From: Prolixibacteraceae bacterium
GTDB taxonomy: Bacteria > Bacteroidota > Bacteroidia > Bacteroidales > Prolixibacteraceae
Length of the DNA: 11,725 nt
Direction of reading: 5' to 3'
NCBI GenBank assembly: GCA_018399395.1
Contig: JAGYOI010000022.1
Coordinates: 1 to 11,725 of the forward strand
Shown here: piece by piece, positions 1 to 7,331 of the stretch
Layout: every line of letters starts with the position of its first letter
Position numbering within the stretch: the stretch's first letter is position 1
Translations under genes and position numbers: made by a program
The notes under the pieces: generated by a model
What the model saw: only the letters and a program-made list of their open reading frames with translations
The model's database searches: none
Told to the model about the DNA's origin: nothing

Positions 1-2
1 GT

Positions 3-1946
3 GGTGGCCCCGACCAAAACCTTTTTCTGCTCGATGGTGTTCCGGTTTACAATGCCAGCCACCTGCTGGGCTTCTTTTCAGTATTCAACCCCGATGCCAT
101 TAAAACTGTTCAGCTTTACAAGGGTGGTTTTCCTGCCCGCTTTGGGGGGCGTTTATCATCGGTAGTTGACATTAACATGAAAGATGGAAACATGAAAGAG
201 TTCAAAGGAAATTTCTCCATTGGTGCCATTTCATCAAAACTGATGCTCGAAGGCCCCATTATCAAAGACAAAACTTCTTTTATGCTCTCGGCCCGACGAA
301 CTTACCTGGATATTCTCACCAAACCTATATTCCTTTACATGAATACCATATATCCCGATGAAAAAATCAGGGGTGGTGCATACTTTCATGATTACAATGT
401 TAAACTTAACCATATTTTTAATGAACGCAGCCGCCTTTATCTTAGTGGTTATTTTGGGAAAGACCGTGGATTCGGAGGATACGAAGATGAATACACTTAC
501 GCTAACGAAAATAACATTCCGCAGGATTATGAATACATCGATGAATTTGGATTGCAATGGGGGAACACCATTGGTTCGGCAAGGTGGAATTATATTTTAA
601 GCAAACAACTATTCAGTAATACTACTGTAACCTACAGCCGTTACCTTTTCGATATTGGTTCGGAATTTATTGAACGTAACCTTACCGAAAAAACCAAAAC
701 CAAAGATGCTTTCAAATATTATTCAGGTATTGAGGATATAACCGCCAAGATTGATTTTGATTATTTCCCCTCTCCCAATCACAACATAAAATTTGGTGCA
801 GGCTACATCAACCATCATTTTACGCCCGGTGCCATAAAAATTGAGTTCGAAAGCATGGAACTTGACGAAGATATGCCTGGTTTAGATTTCGAAAATCGCG
901 ATATACATGCACATGAATTCTCGGCTTATATTGAAGACGATATCGAAATATCACCCCGGTTAAAAGCCAACGCAGGACTCCATTTATCATATTTCATGGT
1001 TGATGGAAAAGGTTATATCAATCCTCAGCCACGCTTATCGCTACGGATGAAAGCCACCAACAACTGGGCGCTAAAAGCTTCGTATTCGCGCATGGTGCAG
1101 CACGTACACCTGCTCACAACCGCCGGCATTGGCCTGCCAACCGATTTATGGGTTCCTGTTACCACAGAACTTGCCCCCCCTGTTTCCGATCAATTTGCAT
1201 TAGGAACGGCCATCAATCTATCAGAAAGCATCAATTTCACAGTTGAAGGTTTTTATAAATCGATGCAAAACCTGATTGAATACAAAGAAGGTGCATCGTT
1301 TATGGGAACGGCGACCAACTGGGAAGACAAAGTAGAACAAGGCGAAGGCTGGTCGTATGGAGTTGAAGTAATGCTCGAAAAAACCATTGGTAAAACTACC
1401 GGTTGGATTGGCTACACCTGGTCGAAAACCGAACGCTTGTTCAAAAGCTTGAATTTCGGGGATCCATTCCCAGCAAAATACGACAGGAGACACGATATCA
1501 GCATCGCGCTCACACACGAGTTCAGCAAAAATTTCGATATTGGTGCCACATGGGTATACGGAACCGGAAATGCCGTAACACTGGGAGTTATGGAATACCC
1601 TAAAGCCCCTATTCCCGGTGCCGGTGATTCTCATTACTGGAGAAGTTCAAATCTTAAAGAATATGGTGGCCGTAATAATTATCGCATGCCGGCTTATCAC
1701 CGCATGGACATTGGTTTAAACTTCCACAAACAAAAAAAACGGGGTATCCGTACCTGGAGCGTATCGGTATACAACACGTATAACCACATGAACCCGTTTA
1801 TGCTCATGTGGCGGACAAAATATGGCGAAAACATATACAATGAGACAACTGGTGAAGTTATTAAAAAAACCGAAAACAAAACAATACTCAACCAGTTTAG
1901 CCTTTATCCCATCATTCCTTCAGTTTCATACTCTTTTAAATTCTAA
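3..1946 (+). CDS. TonB-dependent outer-membrane receptor, C-terminal part (5'-truncated by window edge)
   Basis: Frame 3 is open from the left edge, so the Met codon at 177 is internal and not the start. About 647 residues are visible. The first ~60 hold the end of a plug domain: GGPDQNLFLLDGVPVYN, then FNPDAIKTVQLYKGGFPARFGG, which is classic for Bacteroidota TonB-dependent receptors. The rest is a 22-strand-type beta barrel with alternating aromatic/polar strands, ending in VSYSFKF, a C-terminal beta signal with terminal Phe. Such proteins import a ligand across the outer membrane using TonB energy. The signal peptide, the usual carboxypeptidase-like N-terminal domain and the TonB box lie outside the window. 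The DUF4249 lipoprotein gene follows after 5 nt, so the two are probably co-transcribed and act together. Family is confident; substrate is unknown. Confidence 0.95.
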   Translation, partial: GGPDQNLFLLDGVPVYNASHLLGFFSVFNPDAIKTVQLYKGGFPARFGGRLSSVVDINMKDGNMKEFKGNFSIGAISSKLMLEGPIIKDKTSFMLSARRTYLDILTKPIFLYMNTIYPDEKIRGGAYFHDYNVKLNHIFNERSRLYLSGYFGKDRGFGGYEDEYTYANENNIPQDYEYIDEFGLQWGNTIGSARWNYILSKQLFSNTTVTYSRYLFDIGSEFIERNLTEKTKTKDAFKYYSGIEDITAKIDFDYFPSPNHNIKFGAGYINHHFTPGAIKIEFESMELDEDMPGLDFENRDIHAHEFSAYIEDDIEISPRLKANAGLHLSYFMVDGKGYINPQPRLSLRMKATNNWALKASYSRMVQHVHLLTTAGIGLPTDLWVPVTTELAPPVSDQFALGTAINLSESINFTVEGFYKSMQNLIEYKEGASFMGTATNWEDKVEQGEGWSYGVEVMLEKTIGKTTGWIGYTWSKTERLFKSLNFGDPFPAKYDRRHDISIALTHEFSKNFDIGATWVYGTGNAVTLGVMEYPKAPIPGAGDSHYWRSSNLKEYGGRNNYRMPAYHRMDIGLNFHKQKKRGIRTWSVSVYNTYNHMNPFMLMWRTKYGENIYNETTGEVIKKTENKTILNQFSLYPIIPSVSYSFKF

Positions 1947-1951
1947 AACTC

Positions 1952-3067
1952 ATGAAAACAGCATTATCTAATATCATCCGGAATAAAATCACAAAAATTC
2001 TAACAATAGCCATCATTGCGACATTTGTTTTTAATGCCTGTATGAAAGAGGTTGAATTTGACGAAGGTGTACTCGATTCTAAACTTGTTGTTAATGGATT
2101 TGTATGCGCCGATAGTATTGTGAAAATTCAGCTTGCCATTAGCAAACCTATTCCGGGTATAGAAAAAAGCACTGAATGGGTTGATGATGCCAGCATCAAG
2201 CTTTTTGTTGATGGAGAATTTGCAGAAGAACTTCAAAATTTTGAGATAACTTACGAAGAAGAAAATGGCTACAACGATTATTACTACTACTCCAACAATC
2301 AAAAACCCACGACGGAATATCGCAGTGTACAAACCACTGCCCAGGTAGGAAAAACTTACAAAATTGAAGTTGAACACCCCGATTTCGATAAGATATGGGC
2401 TGAAACCACGATACCTGAAGCTGTTGCAATTGACTCGGTACGTAGTGAAATGAAAGAAGTAACAGAATACGGGTACACCGAAACCCGTCAATTTATTCGT
2501 GTAAAATTTACCGATCCCGAAGAAATTGAAAATTATTACCGGCTAGTTTATTCTTTAGTAACAGGCCGGCGTGATAATTATTACTGGAATGATAAAACCG
2601 GGGAATATGAGTATGTTGATTCAATAAAAATTGTACATGTAAGTTCTGAAACCGACCGCTATTTTAGCACAAACGACCCTTTACTTGTTGGAGAGGATGA
2701 TGCTGATGACTTCCTTTTCATGGGTGCCGGCAACGATTATAACCTTTTTACCGATGACCTGATAAAAGGTCAGACCTATGAACTGTCATTCAATAATTAT
2801 TATTACGATCACAACCACGAAATGCAGGAAGGTGAGTTTTATAAAAATTCGATACAGCTTATGTCGTTAAGCAAGGAAGCTTTTCTTTACATTAAATCAA
2901 GCTACGAACACTGGTGGTACGATGAAGAATTTCTTACCGAACCGGTACAAGTTTATACCAATATCAATAACGGCCTTGGTATTTTTGCCGGTTATTCAAT
3001 TGACGAATATTCGATTATGCAAGGCGAATACCCAGTCGACTCAATGGAATATGTCTATCATAACTAA
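1952..3067 (+). CDS. DUF4249 family lipoprotein, partner of the TonB-dependent receptor
   Basis: The protein has 371 residues. A basic N-terminus and hydrophobic stretch (about 13-28) lead to a lipobox ending FNAC, with the lipidated Cys at residue 30. The following MKEVE is acidic/basic, like signals that send Bacteroidota lipoproteins to the cell surface. KLVVNGFV at about 44-51 and the AISKPIPG segment after it match the start of DUF4249, an Ig-like beta fold found beside TonB-dependent receptors. The protein is rich in clustered aromatics (DYYYYSNN, DNYYWND, NNYYYDHNH, SYEHWWYDEEF), which could form a ligand-binding surface; that is inference. It lies 5 nt after the receptor and is followed by a strong terminator, so the pair forms the end of one transcription unit. 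The biochemical role of DUF4249 is not established. Confidence 0.88.
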   Translation: MKTALSNIIRNKITKILTIAIIATFVFNACMKEVEFDEGVLDSKLVVNGFVCADSIVKIQLAISKPIPGIEKSTEWVDDASIKLFVDGEFAEELQNFEITYEEENGYNDYYYYSNNQKPTTEYRSVQTTAQVGKTYKIEVEHPDFDKIWAETTIPEAVAIDSVRSEMKEVTEYGYTETRQFIRVKFTDPEEIENYYRLVYSLVTGRRDNYYWNDKTGEYEYVDSIKIVHVSSETDRYFSTNDPLLVGEDDADDFLFMGAGNDYNLFTDDLIKGQTYELSFNNYYYDHNHEMQEGEFYKNSIQLMSLSKEAFLYIKSSYEHWWYDEEFLTEPVQVYTNINNGLGIFAGYSIDEYSIMQGEYPVDSMEYVYHN

Positions 3068-3091
3068 ATAAAGAATCATTTTATCTTAAAT

Positions 3092-3131
3092 AAAATGTAC
3101 CGTGCACGCCTGTTTTCGGTACATTTTTTTT
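3092..3131 (+). terminator. Intrinsic terminator of the receptor/DUF4249 unit
   Basis: AAAATGTACCG (3092-3102) and CGGTACATTTT (3117-3127) are perfect reverse complements, giving an 11-bp stem with a 14-nt loop. The T-run extends from 3124 to 3131. It starts 24 nt after the DUF4249 stop. The A-tract on the left makes it usable in both directions, although no gene ends here from the right. Confidence 0.88.
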
Positions 3132-3139
3132 ATCTTTTG
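3131..3139 (+). promoter_or_regulatory. Candidate Bacteroidota-type -7 element for the pterin operon
   Basis: TATCTTTTG resembles the Bacteroidota -7 consensus TAnnTTTG with one extra T. It begins at the last base of the terminator T-run and ends 3 nt before the ATG at 3143. A start site 4-5 nt after the final G would fall on or next to that ATG, so the message may be leaderless. No good -33 TTTG was seen about 19-21 nt upstream (the sequence there is TTTTC), so this is a moderate call. Confidence 0.5.
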
Positions 3140-3142
3140 TGC

Positions 3143-3868
3143 ATGGAAAAACATGCACTTATAACCGGGGCCGCGAAACGGATAGGCAAAGCCCTTGCAA
3201 ATCATTTGGCAAAAAATGGATGGAGCATTGCTATTCATTATAACCACTCTTCAAAAGAAGCTGAAACATTGAAAGAAGAGCTTTTACATAAATATCCCAC
3301 GCGAAAATTTTATACGGTAAAAGCCGATCTTTCAAACATGAAAGAGGTACAAAAATTGATCCCCAACGTAATAAAACAAATGGGAAGCATTTCACTATTG
3401 ATTAATAATGCCTCAATATTTGAAGCTTCCGAAATAAAAGAAACCACCCCGGAGCTGTTCACGCGCAACATGCAAATCAACTTTACCGCACCGTTTTTCC
3501 TCACCCGCGATTTTGCAGGGTCATCAGTTCACGGGCTTATCATCAATTTTGTTGATACCCGCGTAACGACCAATAAAAACAGTCATGCAGCCTACTCGTT
3601 GGCCAAAAAATCATTGTGGGAACTTACCAAAATGACAGCCTACGAATTTGGCCCGGAAATAAGGGCAAATGCAATAGCGCCGGGCGTTACACTGCCACCA
3701 CCGGGTGGTAACGACAGTGACTTAATGAAAATGGCTAAACATATTCCGATGCAAAAACCAAGCGGGATTGAACCTATTCTGAAAAGTGTTGATTATATAA
3801 TAGATAACGACCACCTGACCGGACAGTTATTATTTTGCGACGGTGGTGAAAATATTGGAAAACTTTAA
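3143..3868 (+). CDS. folM: FolM/PTR1-type pteridine reductase (SDR family)
   Basis: With the start at 3143 the protein has 241 residues and begins MEKHALITGAAKRIG. An upstream in-frame ATG at 3095 lies inside the terminator stem and would add a non-SDR extension, so it was rejected. The Rossmann motif TGAAKRIG (8-15) carries the Arg of the TGxxxRxG motif of pteridine reductases, followed by HYNHS (32-36), close to HYHRS in Leishmania PTR1. NNAS is at 88-91 and the active site YSLAK at 151-155. The usual catalytic Ser is replaced by Asp138, 13 residues before Tyr151, the same Asp-Tyr spacing as in PTR1 and E. coli FolM. Expected reaction: NADPH-dependent reduction of dihydromonapterin or dihydrofolate-type pterins in the cytoplasm. 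A FolX-like gene follows after 3 nt, which supports the pterin role. The exact substrate is inferred. Confidence 0.8.
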   Translation: MEKHALITGAAKRIGKALANHLAKNGWSIAIHYNHSSKEAETLKEELLHKYPTRKFYTVKADLSNMKEVQKLIPNVIKQMGSISLLINNASIFEASEIKETTPELFTRNMQINFTAPFFLTRDFAGSSVHGLIINFVDTRVTTNKNSHAAYSLAKKSLWELTKMTAYEFGPEIRANAIAPGVTLPPPGGNDSDLMKMAKHIPMQKPSGIEPILKSVDYIIDNDHLTGQLLFCDGGENIGKL

Positions 3869-3871
3869 ATC

Positions 3872-4225
3872 ATGGCAATTATAAGAGTAAAAAATCTACT
3901 CATCAGGACCTTTATCGGGTTTAATGCTGATGAACTTAAAGACAAACAGGATGTTGTTGTTAATTACACGATTGAAGTTGATGTTTCTGAACAAGCCTTA
4001 CGACAAGATGAGCCGGATGGAATTTACGACTACAAAACCATAACCAAAAAAGTTATCAAAATGGTGCAGGAAGGACAGTTTAAACTGCTTGAAGTCCTTA
4101 CCAAAAAGATACTTGATGAGATTATGGAGGACAAGCGTGTTAAATGGGCCAAAGTAGAAGTTGATAAGCCCCATGCCCTGCGCTTTGCCCAATCGGTTTC
4201 ATTTGAAATGGAAGCAAAAAAATGA
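3872..4225 (+). CDS. folX: FolX/FolB-family protein: dihydroneopterin triphosphate epimerase or dihydroneopterin aldolase
   Basis: This 117-residue protein has the complete T-fold of the FolB/FolX family. The expected active-site residues are present: Glu21, Tyr54, Glu74 and Lys99. From memory it reads much closer to E. coli FolX than to FolB. It opens AIIRVKNLLIRTFIGF (FolX: AIIRIKNLRLRTFIGI) and ends VEVDKPHALRFAQSVS (FolX: VEIDKLHALRYADSVS). FolX epimerises dihydroneopterin triphosphate at C2' to dihydromonapterin triphosphate, the step before FolM in tetrahydromonapterin synthesis; FolB cleaves dihydroneopterin towards folate. Both family members share fold and catalytic residues, so aldolase activity is not excluded. 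It starts 3 nt after the reductase and overlaps the HPPK gene by 4 nt (ATGA), which points to translational coupling. FolB/FolX family membership is near certain; the FolX choice is moderate. Confidence 0.75.
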   Translation: MAIIRVKNLLIRTFIGFNADELKDKQDVVVNYTIEVDVSEQALRQDEPDGIYDYKTITKKVIKMVQEGQFKLLEVLTKKILDEIMEDKRVKWAKVEVDKPHALRFAQSVSFEMEAKK

Positions 4226-4590
4226 ACACCTGCATTATTGAAATGGGATCGAATATTGAGCCCAAAAAAAATATTGAAAAAGCAATTGAGATATTAAAAT
4301 CGGAGATAGATGTTGTATCTGTTTCGTCTTTTATTACCACCAAACCAATAGGCATAAAAGAACAAGCTGATTTTTTGAATGGAGCTGTTAGACTTAACAC
4401 GGAGATGAATAAAAATCAACTAACAATGTATCTTAAGAATATAGAAGATCGGCTAAAGCGTGACAGAAGCCAACATAAATTTGGTCCACGTACCATCGAC
4501 CTTGATATTATTATATGGAATGGAACAATTGTTGATGACGATTATTACACACGCGATTTTGTAAAAAAAACAGTAGATGAACTGCTATAA
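4222..4590 (+). CDS. folK: Short 6-hydroxymethyl-7,8-dihydropterin pyrophosphokinase (HPPK)
   Basis: The family reaction is ATP-dependent pyrophosphorylation of 6-hydroxymethyl-dihydropterin on the way to dihydropteroate. The start shows the HPPK pattern EMGSNIEPKKNIEKAI (7-22). KPIGIKEQADFLNGAV (41-56) matches the pterin site, with Phe51 for the stacking Tyr and Asn53 conserved. The signature FGPRTIDLDI (87-96) keeps Arg90 and the Mg-binding Asp93 and Asp95. The protein has only 122 residues against about 155-165 usually. After the signature the segment equivalent to the third catalytic loop, including the His expected there, is missing. The chain ends at RDFVKKTVDELL, where normal HPPKs continue. 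A frameshift is unlikely: RDFVKKTVDEL still aligns after the A-run, and other frames close quickly. It is coupled to the FolX-like gene by an ATGA overlap. Family is sure; activity and substrate are open. Confidence 0.85.
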   Translation: MNTCIIEMGSNIEPKKNIEKAIEILKSEIDVVSVSSFITTKPIGIKEQADFLNGAVRLNTEMNKNQLTMYLKNIEDRLKRDRSQHKFGPRTIDLDIIIWNGTIVDDDYYTRDFVKKTVDELL

Positions 4591-4599
4591 TTCGATAAA

Positions 4600-7239
4600 A
4601 TGAAAATAATAAAACCCATCATATTAATCATATTAACGATTCTCAGCACTCAGCTTTTGGCCCAAATTTCTGAAGGTGGGCGTCCCGTGTCGCATCAACA
4701 CATTTTGAAGTCGGCACAAAAAATACCAACCATAAAATTTGCCCCAATTAATACCAACAGCCTGTTAACAGAAGACTACAATTACGGCACACCATTTCGC
4801 TACGGTATTGTACGCGATACATCAATCAACTTAAAATCAGGCTCAAAAACAGTATTAGAAACAGGAACCATTTGGCAAACCAAACTATCATCGGTCAATG
4901 CAAAATCAATAAAGCTTCTCTTTTCCGAGTACACAGTACCCGAAGGTGCAAAGTTATTTCTCTACAACAATGATTATTCGCTGATTTCAGGTGCTTTCAC
5001 CCAAAGCAACATGAACCCGGATTCTTCATTTGCCATTGCCGATTTCCCGGATAACGAACTTATCGTTGAATACTTCGAACCAGCAAATCCTGAATTCTCC
5101 GGAAGTTTAATCATTAACCAGGTAAGCCTGGCCTACCGCGACTTACACGAAATGATTTCGGGCGAAGAATTAAGTGCAAGTTACAACGATGTTAATTGTG
5201 GCAAGGGTCTTGAATGGCAACTCGAAAAACATGCCGTAAGCAAATACACTTTTGTAGAAGATGGTTCAAGTTACACTTGCAGCGGTGCGCTAATTAACAA
5301 TACAAAATCAGATGGCACCCCTTATTTTTTAACTGCCCATCATTGTGTAAGTACAAACGAATCGGCCAAAACAATTACGGCCTATTTCAACTACGAGAGC
5401 AGCGGCTGCGGCTTAAATACTGCCGACAATTTTAAAACTCTCAGCGGGGCTCAGTTGCTCACAACCGGCACTGAATCGGATTTTACGCTTGTAGAATTTG
5501 ACGAAATACCTCCGGCATCATACCAACCCTATTATGCCGGATGGGACCGGGGTAATTCTCCCTTATTAGCTGTTTCTATTCACCACCCCGAAGGGTTCTT
5601 TAAAAAGATTTCATTCGAAGACGACAAACCGGTTTCATACAGCTCACAAATTGGATGGGACAATAATATCACCTCACCGGCCCATTCGCATTGGGAAGTG
5701 ATTTTTGAAAGTGGCATGACCGGCAGCGGTTCTTCCGGTTCTCCCCTTTTCAATGAAAGCAAACGCATTATCGGCCAACTGCATGGTGGTGGTGATTACG
5801 ATTCTTATTACGGAAAAATTGATTATTCATGGAAAAACAGTGGTGTAGGTGGAAGGTTCAGAGATAATATTACTTATAAGGAGTTATGGGAATATCTTTC
5901 CGGTCAAGACAGCACTCAGTATATTAACGGCTACACACCACATGACAATCTGCCTGAAGCCGTGATGAATATTGAATATGATAACGTATGTGTTGGCGCC
6001 CCCATCCAATTAAACGATTATTCTGTTTTCAATGTCAATAAATGGCATTGGGATATCTCCCCGGCAAATGTATCTTTTATTGAAGGAACTTCACCCAATT
6101 CTCAAAATCCAATAATCCGCTTCAACGAACCCGGAACTTACAGCATCAAGCTAGAGGTTGAAAACCCGTATGGCAAAGACAGCATAACTTACGATGATGC
6201 TATTACAGCCGGATCGGTTATTAATGTGTCGTATATTTCTTCTCCCGAAACCGGCACGTGTTTTCTTGAAACCGATTCGGTACAAATCATTGCTTCGGGT
6301 GCTTCCGATTACCAGTGGGAACTCAACGAAGGCACTTTTGATTTTTTCAATATTAGCACATTGGGAAATAAAGCCATCATAAAACAAAACAATAGCACTT
6401 CCATCGATTCAACATTCAATATTGAAGGGACAATAATAGGCCAACAAGGCACTTGTAGCGATACCAGCTTTTTCAATATTCAACTTGTTATGCCAACAAA
6501 CGATGATATCGCCAATGCAACACAACTCAATACTGGAGAAAACGGCCCGTTCAACAACATCTGCGCAAGCGTTGAAACGAACGAGCCGGTACCGCCTGTA
6601 AACTCATGCACTTCACAAACCGATTGGTGTGATGAATACTGGACTGGTGAAAATATTGTTGAAAATTCTGTGTGGTTCACATTTTTAGCCCCCGAATCAG
6701 GTGCAGTTTCGATAGCCGCAACCGGAATGGATGGACAAATTGCACTTTACGAGGCCAATTCTTATACTGCAATCCTAAACGGCCGCTACACACTTCTGGC
6801 TGCAAACGACGATGTCTCAGATACCGATTACACATCTTACATTGAAACCGTTAATGTTAACCCGGGCGAAATGTACTGGTTGCAATTTGATGGCAGTGGT
6901 GGTGGAACGGAAGGGAACTTTAACATCACCCTTAATGAAGAAAACCGGACAAGCTCTAATCGCATTACAAAAAATGCCGATATCCATACACTCAATATAT
7001 TCCCCCAACCTGCACAACATTATATTATTGCCCAAAGCAGCATTTTTGAAAATAAAAACAATGTCAGGGTTAAAATATACAACAACACCGGTGCGCTTAT
7101 TTTTACGGAAAGAATGTCAGCAAACAACAATCAGGTGCTGATTGATTTTGACCAGAAGTGGAAAAACGGCATTTATTATCTGTCAGTTCAAACACTGGAA
7201 GATGAAATCGTTTCAGAACGTTTTATTTTGAAAAGATGA
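4600..7239 (+). CDS. Secreted trypsin-like (lysyl endopeptidase-type) serine protease with PKD and T9SS sorting domains
   Basis: The protein has 879 residues and a signal peptide at 1-21 (cut after LLA). The propeptide-like region runs to about 195. An S1 protease domain spans about 200-435, with the triad His248 (FLTAHHCV), Asp294 (ESDFTLVEF) and Ser379 (GSGSSGSP). Cys227 and Cys249 fit the conserved disulfide around the catalytic His. TAHHC, SDFTL and GSSGSP are characteristic of lysyl endopeptidase/protease IV relatives. A PKD-like domain follows at about 450-535, then a second beta-sandwich (540-630) and a PPC-like domain (about 631-785). Residues 798-879 form a T9SS type A sorting domain (LNIFPQPAQHYI, KIYNNTGALIF, GIYYLSVQT, terminal ERFILKR). 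The product should be exported by Sec, moved across the outer membrane by T9SS and either anchored or released. It starts 9 nt after folK, so it may be in the same transcript although its function is unrelated. Lys specificity is inferred only. Confidence 0.93.
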   Translation: MKIIKPIILIILTILSTQLLAQISEGGRPVSHQHILKSAQKIPTIKFAPINTNSLLTEDYNYGTPFRYGIVRDTSINLKSGSKTVLETGTIWQTKLSSVNAKSIKLLFSEYTVPEGAKLFLYNNDYSLISGAFTQSNMNPDSSFAIADFPDNELIVEYFEPANPEFSGSLIINQVSLAYRDLHEMISGEELSASYNDVNCGKGLEWQLEKHAVSKYTFVEDGSSYTCSGALINNTKSDGTPYFLTAHHCVSTNESAKTITAYFNYESSGCGLNTADNFKTLSGAQLLTTGTESDFTLVEFDEIPPASYQPYYAGWDRGNSPLLAVSIHHPEGFFKKISFEDDKPVSYSSQIGWDNNITSPAHSHWEVIFESGMTGSGSSGSPLFNESKRIIGQLHGGGDYDSYYGKIDYSWKNSGVGGRFRDNITYKELWEYLSGQDSTQYINGYTPHDNLPEAVMNIEYDNVCVGAPIQLNDYSVFNVNKWHWDISPANVSFIEGTSPNSQNPIIRFNEPGTYSIKLEVENPYGKDSITYDDAITAGSVINVSYISSPETGTCFLETDSVQIIASGASDYQWELNEGTFDFFNISTLGNKAIIKQNNSTSIDSTFNIEGTIIGQQGTCSDTSFFNIQLVMPTNDDIANATQLNTGENGPFNNICASVETNEPVPPVNSCTSQTDWCDEYWTGENIVENSVWFTFLAPESGAVSIAATGMDGQIALYEANSYTAILNGRYTLLAANDDVSDTDYTSYIETVNVNPGEMYWLQFDGSGGGTEGNFNITLNEENRTSSNRITKNADIHTLNIFPQPAQHYIIAQSSIFENKNNVRVKIYNNTGALIFTERMSANNNQVLIDFDQKWKNGIYYLSVQTLEDEIVSERFILKR

Positions 7240-7331
7240 CAAAACAGGAATTCTATTTCCCTATTCATCCCCCATGTGTTTTAAAAATATCCGGGCAACC
7301 ATATTGGCGGGCATTTCCATAATATTATCAC
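7240..7331. other. Convergent intergenic spacer with two tiny overlapping reading frames
   Basis: This 92-nt gap separates the protease and AsmA stops. No convincing terminator hairpin was seen. A plus-strand frame at 7236-7322 (28 codons) begins with an ATG overlapping the protease stop as ATGA. A minus-strand frame at 7261-7320 encodes MEMPANMVARIFLKHMGDE, starting 11 nt after the AsmA stop. Neither has a recognisable family or ribosome-binding site, and either may be chance. Confidence 0.4.

Noticed and set aside
1221..1634. Minus-strand frame of 137 codons
   Set aside because: It lies fully inside the receptor gene, shows no family features and is a shadow frame.
177..1946. ATG at 177 as start of the receptor gene
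   Set aside because: The frame is open to position 3 and encodes a clear plug domain; the ATG is internal.
2000..2491. Minus-strand frame of 163 codons, the longest antisense one
   Set aside because: It is antisense to the lipoprotein gene; its aromatic-rich composition simply mirrors that gene.
3095..3142. Longer SDR with 16 extra N-terminal residues
   Set aside because: The ATG lies in the terminator stem, and the extension (YRARLFSVHFFYLLC) is not part of the SDR fold; 3143 starts right before the Rossmann strand.
4563..4590. Frameshift in an A-run as cause of the short HPPK
   Set aside because: The sequence after the A-run still fits the family (RDFVKKTVDEL); the alternative frame after it stops within a few codons, and the next gene begins 9 nt later.
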